From assembly GCF_023051105.1 (NCBI RefSeq), contig NZ_JALKIL010000012.1, positions 58,187 to 122,186 of the forward strand: DNA of 64,000 nucleotides. The letters are read 5' to 3'. Positions 21,515 through 29,423 of the stretch are shown in pieces. Origin of the DNA: Anaerobiospirillum sp. NML120449. GTDB lineage: Bacteria > Pseudomonadota > Gammaproteobacteria > Enterobacterales > Succinivibrionaceae. The translations under genes were made by a program, and so were the position numbers. Below the pieces are notes generated by a model. It saw only the letters and a list, made by a program, of their open reading frames with translations. It did no database searches and was not told where the DNA came from. How positions within the stretch are numbered: position 1 is the stretch's first letter; every line of letters starts with the position of its first letter.

Positions 21515-24396
21515 TTCTTGTCTCCCTTACCTGCTGTGGTGGTCTTGCGGGCAGCTGCAGGCTTCTTTGCTGCAGCACTCTTCTTTGTAGCAACACTGGT
21601 TGCCTTAGCTGCGGCTGCCTTAGCTGCGGCGGCCTTAGCTGCGGTTGTCTTCTTTGCGGCGGCAGTGGTCTTAGCCTCAGCCGCTGTCTTCTTAGCGGCT
21701 GTAGATGCCTTGGCTGCGGTTGTCTTCTTAACAGCTGCAGTTGCCTTGGCTGCAGTGGCAGTCTTCTTTGCGGCTGTGGTCTTAGCTGATGCAGTAGTCT
21801 TTGCAGTGGCTGTCTTCTTAGCGGCTGCAGTTGTCTTTGCAGTGGAAGTCTTCTTTGCGGCAGCACTGGTTGCCTTGGCTGAAGTGGCCTTCTTTGCTGC
21901 AGCACTGGTTGCCCTGGCTGAAGTGGCCTTCTTTGCTGCAGCACTGGTTGCCTTGGCTGAAGTGGCCTTCTTTGCTGCAGCACTGGTTGCCCTGGCTGAA
22001 GTGGCCTTCTTTGCTGCAGCACTGGTTGCCTTGGCTGAAGTGGCCTTCTTTGCTGCAGTAGTCTTAGCCTCAGCAGCTGTCTTCTTTGCGGATGCAGTTG
22101 CCTTGGCTGCGGTTGTCTTCTTTGCGGCTGCAGCGGTGGTCTTCTTTGAGGACTTGCCCCTGGAGGTTTTGGCGTGGTCGTCTACCGGGGTGCCATCCAT
22201 GTTGATGCCCAGCAGCTCGCAGCAGACCTCACGGTCGGAGAAGTGTATAGTGCGGTCAGCGAAGATCTGGTAGTCCTCGTGGCCCTTGCCTGCAACTACT
22301 ACGCAGTCGTGAACGCCGGCGTGCTCATAGGCAAAGCGAATGGCCTGGTAGCGGTCCTTGACCACCAGGACATTGCGGCCGCCGGTGGCGGTGACGTTTA
22401 ATGACAATGGCATGCCCAGCACACTCTGGTGCTCGGCGTAGTACTTGCCCTTTGCTGCAGAGTTAACAATGCTGTCGTCTCTGGCAATACGCAGACGCTC
22501 ATACTCATCAAAGCCAATGTCTTTAGCACAGCTCTCTACCAGCAGTGAGGTAATACGTGCAGCATAGTCCCAGAAGAGCTCGCCTGTATGCTCTTCGGCC
22601 ATGACTACAGGCAGTACGGCTGACTCAGGGTCCTTGAGGTGGGCAAGCATCTGAGTATTAAAGAGCTCAAATACCTGATTCATCTCCTCATCACCAGAGG
22701 ACTGGCATATGGTGTGTACTTCCTTGAGGGCAGCCTTTACCACCTCAGGGTGGCCAGGGCAGATCAGCATAATCTGCTCAAGGGCGGCATCGGTGGCACG
22801 GGCAGAGGCTGCGTCGATATTGGAATCGACTCCGAGCAGCATGTCATCAATGATGTAATCGAGATTCTCAGAGCGTGGATTGTCGGCAGTAAAGATTGCG
22901 TAATCAGCATACACTGAGCTCTTGAGAGCCATGAGCGGACGCTTGCCGGTATCACGGTCTCCACCGCAGCCGATAATGGCGAAAATGCGGCCTGAACCCT
23001 GAGTGTGACAGGCAGCAGCACGCAGAGCCTGCTCTACACCATCAGGGGTGTGAGCATAGTCGACAATCATGCGTGGCTTGCCTTCGGCAGTGAAGCACTC
23101 CATACGGCCGGTTACCGGCTTGAGCTCGGAGGCATGACGCATCAGGTGCTTGAAGTCATAACCCATCTTGACCAGTACGCCCAGAGCTACGGCATAGTTC
23201 TGAACATTGAAACGGCCGAGCAGATTGAGACGGGCACTGGCATTCTTGCGGGCAGTGATATTGATGGAGAGCATGGACTGAGCCGGAGCAAATCTCATAT
23301 CGCGCACATTGATCTGGGCGCCAAATGGACGGGCCGGAGCGGCACTCTTAAATGAGACACGGCAGGCCTCAGGGAACTGCTCGACCAGCTGGGCTCCGTA
23401 TTCACCTTCTTCATTAATGACCAGGTGCTTGACCGGAATCATGCGCAGGAAGTTGAGCTTGGCCTCAAAGTAATCTTCCATGGTCTTGTGGTAATCGAGG
23501 TGATCACGGCTTAAATTGCTGAAGGCACCGGCATAAAAAGACAGACCGGATACACGGCCCTCACAGAAACCTATGGAGGAAACCTCCATCACGGCATATT
23601 TGGCGCCTTTCTCTACGTAATTGGCCAGCTCACGCTGCATGGAAATGGCATCGAGTGTAGTGTTGGCAGCTGGCTGGAGATCATCGAGGAAGCCATAGCC
23701 CAGGGTGCCGAATACGGCGCACTTCTGGCCGCAGCTGGTGAGCATCTGAGCAATCAGAGAGGTAATGGTGCTCTTGCCATTGGTGCCGGTAACACCAATA
23801 AGGCGCAGCTTCTCGGATGGGTTGTCGTAAATGAATCCTGCCAGGGCACTGAGGTTTCTGGTGGTAGGCAGAACCAGACGCAGCATGCGGGCATCACTGA
23901 TGGCAGCAGCTTCAGGAGTCTCACCTGAGGCCTGATACTGTCTGACCGCAAGCTCCGGATCCTTTACCAGGGAGCTGAGCACATCCTTGCCGGTGCGCTT
24001 ATTGCGCTCAGGATCGTTCTTCTCCTCGCCCTCTTCTTCGGCTTTGGCAGCATTATCTGTTTTGGCTGGAGCAGGAGCCGGAGTGGAGGCTTCCTTAATC
24101 TTGTCGCCGCTCTGTGAGTAGTTGAGCACACTTTGCCAGCCCTCACCTGTCTTGTCCTCAGGGGCATCGATGAGAATGGCAATGGCACCTTTGGCCTTGA
24201 TCTCCTCAAGGTGCTCAAAAGGATTGAAGTGAGCACCCTTTCTGGCGTAGTAGATTGTGCCCTTTGTGACACGGCGGGAATCACTTTCAATACCGGTAAC
24301 TTTCAGCTTGCTCAAAAGCTCGCCGATCTTTCCTTTGAAAGCCGAAGTGATTTCCAGATAGTCGCATACGCTTACCAGGGTACCATCAAATTTCAT
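21511..24396 (-). CDS. murE: UDP-MurNAc-tripeptide synthetase MurE with two inserts and a Lys/Ala-rich tail
   Basis: Cytoplasmic ligase adding meso-diaminopimelate to UDP-MurNAc-L-Ala-D-Glu. The start at 24396 (MKFDGTLVSVCDYLE) has GAGGT upstream. That gives 961 residues, about twice the 495 of E. coli. Core motifs: TGIESDSRRVTKGTIY, ATP loop GVTGTNGKST (201-210), EVSSIGF, SNLSRDHLDYH, VDYAHTPDGVEQAL, GCGGDRDTGKRPLM, the DAP-specifying TADNPRSE (about 503-510) and AGKGHEDYQIF (about 702-712). An acidic, Ala/Pro-rich insert occupies about 95-170, and an insert of about 130-140 residues lies between the DAP motif and GKGHE. The last 220 residues are Lys/Ala/Thr/Ser repeats like histone H1 or AlgP. 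The reading frame is unbroken. Confidence 0.95.
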   Translation of the reverse strand: MKFDGTLVSVCDYLEITSAFKGKIGELLSKLKVTGIESDSRRVTKGTIYYARKGAHFNPFEHLEEIKAKGAIAILIDAPEDKTGEGWQSVLNYSQSGDKIKEASTPAPAPAKTDNAAKAEEEGEEKNDPERNKRTGKDVLSSLVKDPELAVRQYQASGETPEAAAISDARMLRLVLPTTRNLSALAGFIYDNPSEKLRLIGVTGTNGKSTITSLIAQMLTSCGQKCAVFGTLGYGFLDDLQPAANTTLDAISMQRELANYVEKGAKYAVMEVSSIGFCEGRVSGLSFYAGAFSNLSRDHLDYHKTMEDYFEAKLNFLRMIPVKHLVINEEGEYGAQLVEQFPEACRVSFKSAAPARPFGAQINVRDMRFAPAQSMLSINITARKNASARLNLLGRFNVQNYAVALGVLVKMGYDFKHLMRHASELKPVTGRMECFTAEGKPRMIVDYAHTPDGVEQALRAAACHTQGSGRIFAIIGCGGDRDTGKRPLMALKSSVYADYAIFTADNPRSENLDYIIDDMLLGVDSNIDAASARATDAALEQIMLICPGHPEVVKAALKEVHTICQSSGDEEMNQVFELFNTQMLAHLKDPESAVLPVVMAEEHTGELFWDYAARITSLLVESCAKDIGFDEYERLRIARDDSIVNSAAKGKYYAEHQSVLGMPLSLNVTATGGRNVLVVKDRYQAIRFAYEHAGVHDCVVVAGKGHEDYQIFADRTIHFSDREVCCELLGINMDGTPVDDHAKTSRGKSSKKTTAAAAKKTTAAKATASAKKTAAEAKTTAAKKATSAKATSAAAKKATSARATSAAAKKATSAKATSAAAKKATSARATSAAAKKATSAKATSAAAKKTSTAKTTAAAKKTATAKTTASAKTTAAKKTATAAKATAAVKKTTAAKASTAAKKTAAEAKTTAAAKKTTAAKAAAAKAAAAKATSVATKKSAAAKKPAAARKTTTAGKGDKK
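21860..22054. repeat. 39-bp in-frame tandem repeat in the murE tail
   Basis: Five near-identical 39-bp units start at 21860, 21899, 21938, 21977 and 22016. Each encodes 13 residues of the type KATSA(K/R)ATSAAAK. Units alternate CTT and CCT in one codon, giving Lys, Arg, Lys, Arg, Lys. More degenerate units continue on both sides. Confidence 0.9.
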
Positions 24397-24997
24397 CTTC
24401 AAACCTCGCTGCCCACTGCCTTTGCTGCAAAGCAAGTACGGGGGCAGAACAAAACTCAAACTCAAACCTTTACAGAATCCTGAAGCAAATACACCCCGGC
24501 TCACCCCGGCTCACAAAGCCCCACAAGGGCTCTTAAGGGCTCTCAAGGGCTCTCAAGGGCTCAGTCCGTCCCCATCCCCAGGTCACGCCAGGGCCGCCCG
24601 TACGCACCTGAGGTGCGCCATGGGACGCCCTGCCGGGGAGGCCCTGCCAGTGTACCCTGGCTGCGGTGGCGGCAGGCGCCCGGGCTGCAGGCGCCCGCGC
24701 GGTGCTAGGTACGTGCTGCTGCGCCTTGTGGAGTATTTGCTTCAGGACACTGCCTGAATCTGCAGATATTTATAAGAATTAATGACCAGTTACATGGCTG
24801 CCGGTCAGGAAATGCTAATTTTACCCCCTTTTTCCCCGGCTTTAGTGCCATGAGAAAAATTGAGCGCTGTGCCTGCCCCGGCCGTCTGGCACCAGGCACG
24901 CTGCGCGTATGGCGGCCTGGCGCCCTGGGCGGGCTGCCACATGGCCTGCAGCTCCATTAGCTGCAGGCCATGTGGGCTGCGGCAGCGTGGATCCTGG
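24397..24997. other. Spacer between ftsI and murE
   Basis: No gene. Immediately upstream of murE are short direct repeats (24521-24563). A TATAAA on the minus strand at 24769-24774 could be a -10 for murE, but its -35 is poor. The rest is GC-rich. Confidence 0.35.
24521..24563. repeat. 10-bp tandem repeat upstream of murE
   Basis: Four copies of (T/C)C(T/A)(C/T)AAGGGC, consensus TCTCAAGGGC, in register at 10-bp spacing. They are preceded by two copies of ACCCCGGCTC. Confidence 0.75.
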
Positions 24998-26836
24998 TTA
25001 CTTTGCCTTGTCTGGCGGGATGTTGTACAGCTGCAGGGCGCGGGTCATTACATCGTTAAATGGAGGGGCCGATACGGCACCACCGTAGTAGCTGCCTACC
25101 TGAGGGGAGAACACTACCACTACCAGCACAAAGCGCGGATTGGAGATAGGGGCAAAGCCTACGAAGGAGGATACGTAATCATCAACGTAGCCACCGTTGC
25201 GGGCAATACGGGCAGTACCGGTCTTACCGGCAATGCGGTAACGGTCAATGGCCGCCTTGCCACCTGAACCTTCCGATACCACCATCTCAAGGACAGTATG
25301 CATGCGGCGGATTTCATTAACATTGGCCACCTGAGCATACTGAGGCTTTTCAACAGTGCGCAGTATGGACACAGGCATGCGGGCACCGTAATTGGCCAGG
25401 GTGGCATAGGCCGATGCCATCTGCAGCGAGGTAACAGTAAGACCGTAACCAAAGCCCAGGGTGGCCTTGTCAATTTCCGACCAGAAGGTACGTGAGCTGT
25501 TGATATTGCCGTTGACCTCACCTGCAAGGCCTGAGTTGGTGCTCGAACCAAGGCCAAAGCGCTCAAACATCTGCAGCACCATGGTCGGACCAATACGCTG
25601 GGAAATCTGAGCCATACCGGTATTGGATGAGTATTTGAGAATACCTGCCAGAGTGGCTGTTTCCTGTGGCTTGCTGTCACGGATCATCTTGCCGTTGACA
25701 ATGTAAGGGCGCAGGTTGAAGACCTCAGTCCACTTTACCTGACGGGACTCAAGACCTGCCAGAGCCACAATTGGCTTGATGGTGGAACCAGGTTCAAATA
25801 CGTCGGTAATGGTACGGTTACGGGCATAGTTGGAATCAAAGAAAGTGCGGTCATTAGGGTCAAAGCTTGGATAGTTGACCATGGCCAGCACTTCTCCTGT
25901 CTTGACGTCGAGCATGACGGCTGAGGCTGATTCGGCCTGGTGGCGGTTGACCGTATCCTGCAAGGCACCATAGGCAAAGGCCTGCAAACGGTCATCTATG
26001 CTCAGCACCAGATTGCCGCCTGGTTTGCCCTTTTCCACCACGCCTATATCTTCAATGATATGGCCGCTGAGATCTTTCTTGGCAATACGTGAGGAGGCCT
26101 CGGCTGACAGGAACTGATTGAAGCTCTTCTCTACACCGTATACGCCCTCACCATCACCGTTTAAGATACCTACCACCTGGGCATTAACAGCACCAGTTGG
26201 ATAGTAACGCTGATAGTTGTCCTGAATTAAAAAGCCGGGCAGCTTGAGCTTTTCGAGCTCCTGGGCCTTGTTGAGGGCCAGATACTGCTTGAGGCGCACA
26301 TGACGGCGCTTGGGGTCCTGAACACGCTCAAAGAGTTCCTGAGGAGTGATTTCCAGAATTGAGGCTATCTTGCGCAGCAGATCAGGATCATGGGTGATCT
26401 TCTTTTCATTGAGCTCGTAGGCGTCGGCATAGACACTTTTGACCGGGACTGAAAGAGCCAGAATCTTGCCATTGCGGTCGGTGATAAGACCTCGGGCTGG
26501 CTCGTATTTGTAATTGCGGATAATGCGGCTGTTGCCTTCCTTGATAAGGCGTTCAGGATGGAGGACCTGAATCCACAGCAGACGGGAAACCAGGAAGACT
26601 ACGGAAAGAAGCACCACCGCCCAGACAATGGTCAGACGGAAGCGGCTTAATACATAAACGTCCGAACTGCCATCCATACTCCCTGAGGCAGCGTTGAGCG
26701 CAGTCTGACGATCGGAGCTGTCCCCGCTCATAACCGAGCGGTGCACTCCTTTACGACTGCCTTTATCCTTAAATTTGAGCAACTGGGAAAGAAGAGACAT
26801 GCACACCCATACCATTGCCCCGTAAGCCAGGGCCAC
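24998..26836 (-). CDS. ftsI: Septal peptidoglycan D,D-transpeptidase FtsI (PBP3)
   Basis: Bitopic inner-membrane class B penicillin-binding protein that cross-links septal peptidoglycan, partner of FtsW. The frame gives up to 612 residues from a GTG. The membrane segment is about 68-92 (LTIVWAVVLLSVVFLVSRLL). The class B pedestal begins NYKYEPARGLITDRNG. The transpeptidase motifs are S351-T-I-K354, S403-S-N405 and K538-T-G540. The start is uncertain: GTG 26836, ATG 26800 (MSLLSQLLKFK) or ATG 26731 (MSGDSSDRQ), the last with AGGAG but 14 nt away. Family-like cytoplasmic length favours the shortest. A good promoter lies about 50 bp upstream of the GTG, so ftsI is probably transcribed separately from rsmH-ftsL. 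Confidence 0.95.
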   Translation of the reverse strand: MALAYGAMVWVCMSLLSQLLKFKDKGSRKGVHRSVMSGDSSDRQTALNAASGSMDGSSDVYVLSRFRLTIVWAVVLLSVVFLVSRLLWIQVLHPERLIKEGNSRIIRNYKYEPARGLITDRNGKILALSVPVKSVYADAYELNEKKITHDPDLLRKIASILEITPQELFERVQDPKRRHVRLKQYLALNKAQELEKLKLPGFLIQDNYQRYYPTGAVNAQVVGILNGDGEGVYGVEKSFNQFLSAEASSRIAKKDLSGHIIEDIGVVEKGKPGGNLVLSIDDRLQAFAYGALQDTVNRHQAESASAVMLDVKTGEVLAMVNYPSFDPNDRTFFDSNYARNRTITDVFEPGSTIKPIVALAGLESRQVKWTEVFNLRPYIVNGKMIRDSKPQETATLAGILKYSSNTGMAQISQRIGPTMVLQMFERFGLGSSTNSGLAGEVNGNINSSRTFWSEIDKATLGFGYGLTVTSLQMASAYATLANYGARMPVSILRTVEKPQYAQVANVNEIRRMHTVLEMVVSEGSGGKAAIDRYRIAGKTGTARIARNGGYVDDYVSSFVGFAPISNPRFVLVVVVFSPQVGSYYGGAVSAPPFNDVMTRALQLYNIPPDKAK

Positions 26837-26890
26837 AGATTATTTTTGCACTTCCGATGCTCGCAAAGGCATCCGAGGACAGAACTATCA

Positions 26891-26919
26891 ATTATAAGAT
26901 ATATGGGGCCGGTGCTCAA
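26891..26919 (-). promoter_or_regulatory. Sigma-70 promoter for ftsI
   Basis: On the minus strand TTGAGC (26919-26914), a 17-bp spacer and TATAAT (26896-26891). It predicts a transcript start near 26884. The -35 TTGAGC is the same as at rplM. Confidence 0.65.
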
Positions 26920-27949
26920 AAAAATCCCACTGACGCCCCCTTTGAGATGCTCAATTTTCTTAAGACTCAAGCCCCACGCCCCACACCCACATGATGCCCC
27001 GCAACCAGGCCACCACCAGGCCTCAGCCACCAGCTGCCCGTGCCCCGCACGGCAGGATTGACGCACACGGCCGCAGCGGCCTGGCCATGAGGTGACAGCA
27101 CGAGTGTGCAGCGCTTGTAATAGCCAATCAACCCGGCTCAGCCTCAGGATAAAAAGCTCTCTCGCACCTGGGGGCCATGCGCTGCTTACTGTCTCCTGGC
27201 GGCAAGCACCTGGCAGCAGCAATGCAAGCCGCCCTGCCAGCTGGCATGCAACAGGCACCAGCCGACACCACGCTGCGCAAAACCTCACGGGACAACAGCT
27301 ATGCGACGTATGTCCTGTACGGCCGGGCTCTGTCCAGAAAACAGGCCGCATGTTATGCGCTATGCCCCTGCCCCTGCGCCGACCTTGCCCCTGTTACTCA
27401 TGCAGCAGACAGCATAAAAGCCCCTGTCACAGCATCTGTCCTGTTGTTACCTTGTTACTTTCCATAACGCACAGGTTATCCTGCTGGTAATGGGCATTTT
27501 TGCTGCCGGGCATTTTGACTGCGCACTGAACAGAAGTCAGAGAGCATGCGTCCATGATTATTGATTGGAGCCTGATACCAGGCTTGAAGTTGAGATTGAG
27601 ATTCAAACTGGTTCGTGGTCAGGTCTGGATGAGCTGTGCAGATGCCATAGCGCGCTGACCGGCTTGAAGGATCAGGCCTGCACCGTCAGGTGCAGGCAGC
27701 AAGACTGCACCTCATGGGTGCACATGGCTGGTCCGATGATGCCGGGATTGTGCGGCATGGTGAAGCTGCCCTGGAGGCAGGGCCGACCTGCCGGATGTCA
27801 GTGTCTGGTGGTAGTCAGGAGCCCCTTGCTGGCAGAGGCGGGGCATTGCATAGACTGGCCGGGTGGCGCGGGGCTTGTGACCGGGCTGAGCTGGAGCAGG
27901 GTGGCCGTTTTGGGTGTGGGTGGTGGCTTTTTTGGAGTGGCAGAATGAA

Positions 27950-27974
27950 CAGGGCCGCCCGGAGGCGGCCTGTG
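27950..27974 (-). other. GC-rich stem-loop behind ftsL
   Basis: CAGGCCGCC pairs with GGGCGGCCCTG (one bulge) a few bases after the ftsL stop on the minus strand. There is no proper U-tract; it is possibly a weak terminator. Confidence 0.4.
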
Positions 27975-27975
27975 C

Positions 27976-29421
27976 TTATTTGTGCAGGGAGATTACCTGC
28001 TCGTTTTCGGTCTTTGGGGACACCATCTTGAGGGTGTCGCTGGCAAAGGTGCGAATCTTGGAGTGCTCTGAAAGGTTCTGACGGGAGGCCACCAGATTGA
28101 GCCACTGCTTTTCAAGGTCAGCATTGGAAAGCGAGACCTCGTTGAGCTTGGCGGTCAGGTAGCGGGTGTCCTGAACCTGATAGACCTTGAGCAGACACAG
28201 TACACATACTGTAATGGCAAGGCCGTAGGTCAGCCAGTTCACACCAAAGTCGCGCAGCAGTACCGGCAGGAGACGATCGTCCTTGCTCTTCCTGACCTTG
28301 TGGCCCACGCTCAGGGTGCTGCTGAAGCGCTGGAAGCCTGAGGTCAGCTCCACGCTGGTAACAGACTTGCCATCCCTGTTCTCGCTGTCAGGATCTTCGT
28401 CCATGACGGCACCTGAGACCACGGCTGCATTGTCAGTACCGGTCATGAGATTGTGTGACAGTACGGTCACATTGCCGGTAATAAAGTCCTCAGCTTCAAT
28501 CTTGCCCAGCTCCTCATCCTCATCAGCAAGGATATTGTCCTCATCCTTTCTGACATCAATGAGATTGAGGTTCTGACGCACCAGGCTCAGTGAACCAAGG
28601 GACTTCTTCTCTTCTTTCAGGGCAATAATGTCATTTACCTGGGCGCTGGTGCGCTTTTGTGACATGGCCTCAAGGCGGGCACTTTCCTCATCAAGAATGA
28701 CACGCTCAGGACCGGTGCCGTCACCGGCCTTAAGGTGCTCAACCTCAAGGGAGAAACCGCCATCAGGATCGGAGCTGCTGCCCTTTTTATAATCAGAGTC
28801 GGCACCAGTCAGAAGGTCATCGTCATCATCAACAGGATCGGCAAGAGCGCTGTCAGCCTCTTTCATCACGGCTGCGCCTGGCAGAGAGTCGGCATCAGCC
28901 TCGTTAAAACTCAGAGCCTGAGCTGAGCGCTGTGGGGCAATCAGTGATGGTGGCTCGTTCAGGCCTATGGCGTCCATGCCAGGCATGGTGCCCATGAGCC
29001 CGGATGGACTGATGTCCAGGTCGGACATGGTATTCATGCCCATGAGCGCGCGGCGGGCCTCGTCAGCGTTGGCGCTCAGAGCGACCATGACCTCAGGTGA
29101 GTACATGGCGGCCATGGCAGCCATGGACCCCGGGCGCTCGGCCAGCATGGCGCCTGCAGCGGCAGCAGCAGCGGCTGGATTAGCCAGATGGGTGTCGCCT
29201 GACGGGGCAAAGGAACTGATATTGAGCGCCGGACCGGTAAGGGACGCAGGGAGGCTGGTCACACCGGATCCTGGCTGGCGGGGGCTGTCTTCAGGATCAG
29301 CAGCCAGCTGCATAAAGGCAGTATTGAGCTGCTCGCTGTCGACACTTGATCCCAGCGAACTTAACATTTCGCTGTTATCCAGGCTGTCGTTATTACGATT
29401 TTTAGGAGTAAAGCTGAACAT
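27976..29421 (-). CDS. ftsL: Cell division protein FtsL with a giant cytoplasmic N-terminal extension
   Basis: Bitopic divisome protein that joins FtsB and FtsQ and helps activate FtsWI. Only the last 94 or so residues look like FtsL: membrane segment about 395-414 (NWLTYGLAITVCVLCLLKVYQ), then a periplasmic coiled coil with TRYLTAKLNEVSLSNADLE, QWLNLVASRQNLSEHSKIR and FASDTLKMVSP, in register with E. coli FtsL. The whole protein has 481 residues, against about 121 usually. The first 390 are predicted cytoplasmic, Ala/Met-rich at about 80-150 (MAAMAAMYSPEVM), and acidic and Ser-rich later (DPVDDDDDLL), with no domain I recognise. The ATG lies 2 nt after the rsmH stop, so this frame is the genuine gene in the canonical slot. 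Confidence 0.9.
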   Translation of the reverse strand: MFSFTPKNRNNDSLDNSEMLSSLGSSVDSEQLNTAFMQLAADPEDSPRQPGSGVTSLPASLTGPALNISSFAPSGDTHLANPAAAAAAAGAMLAERPGSMAAMAAMYSPEVMVALSANADEARRALMGMNTMSDLDISPSGLMGTMPGMDAIGLNEPPSLIAPQRSAQALSFNEADADSLPGAAVMKEADSALADPVDDDDDLLTGADSDYKKGSSSDPDGGFSLEVEHLKAGDGTGPERVILDEESARLEAMSQKRTSAQVNDIIALKEEKKSLGSLSLVRQNLNLIDVRKDEDNILADEDEELGKIEAEDFITGNVTVLSHNLMTGTDNAAVVSGAVMDEDPDSENRDGKSVTSVELTSGFQRFSSTLSVGHKVRKSKDDRLLPVLLRDFGVNWLTYGLAITVCVLCLLKVYQVQDTRYLTAKLNEVSLSNADLEKQWLNLVASRQNLSEHSKIRTFASDTLKMVSPKTENEQVISLHK

Positions 29422-29423
29422 AC

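Larger units (their letters stand above)
26837..27975. other. 1.1-kb spacer between ftsL and ftsI
   Basis: No credible gene; the 207-codon minus-strand frame at 26728-27351 overlaps the ftsI promoter and resembles no family. It contains the ftsI promoter and a GC stem-loop directly behind ftsL. Confidence 0.45.

Noticed and set aside
21518..22273. Plus-strand Ala/Val-rich frame of 251 codons
   Set aside because: Mirror of the murE Lys/Ala repeats; the composition is forced by the opposite strand.
26728..27351. 207-codon minus-strand frame upstream of ftsI
   Set aside because: Overlaps the ftsI promoter and 5' end, and its Trp/Cys/Arg-rich composition is not protein-like.
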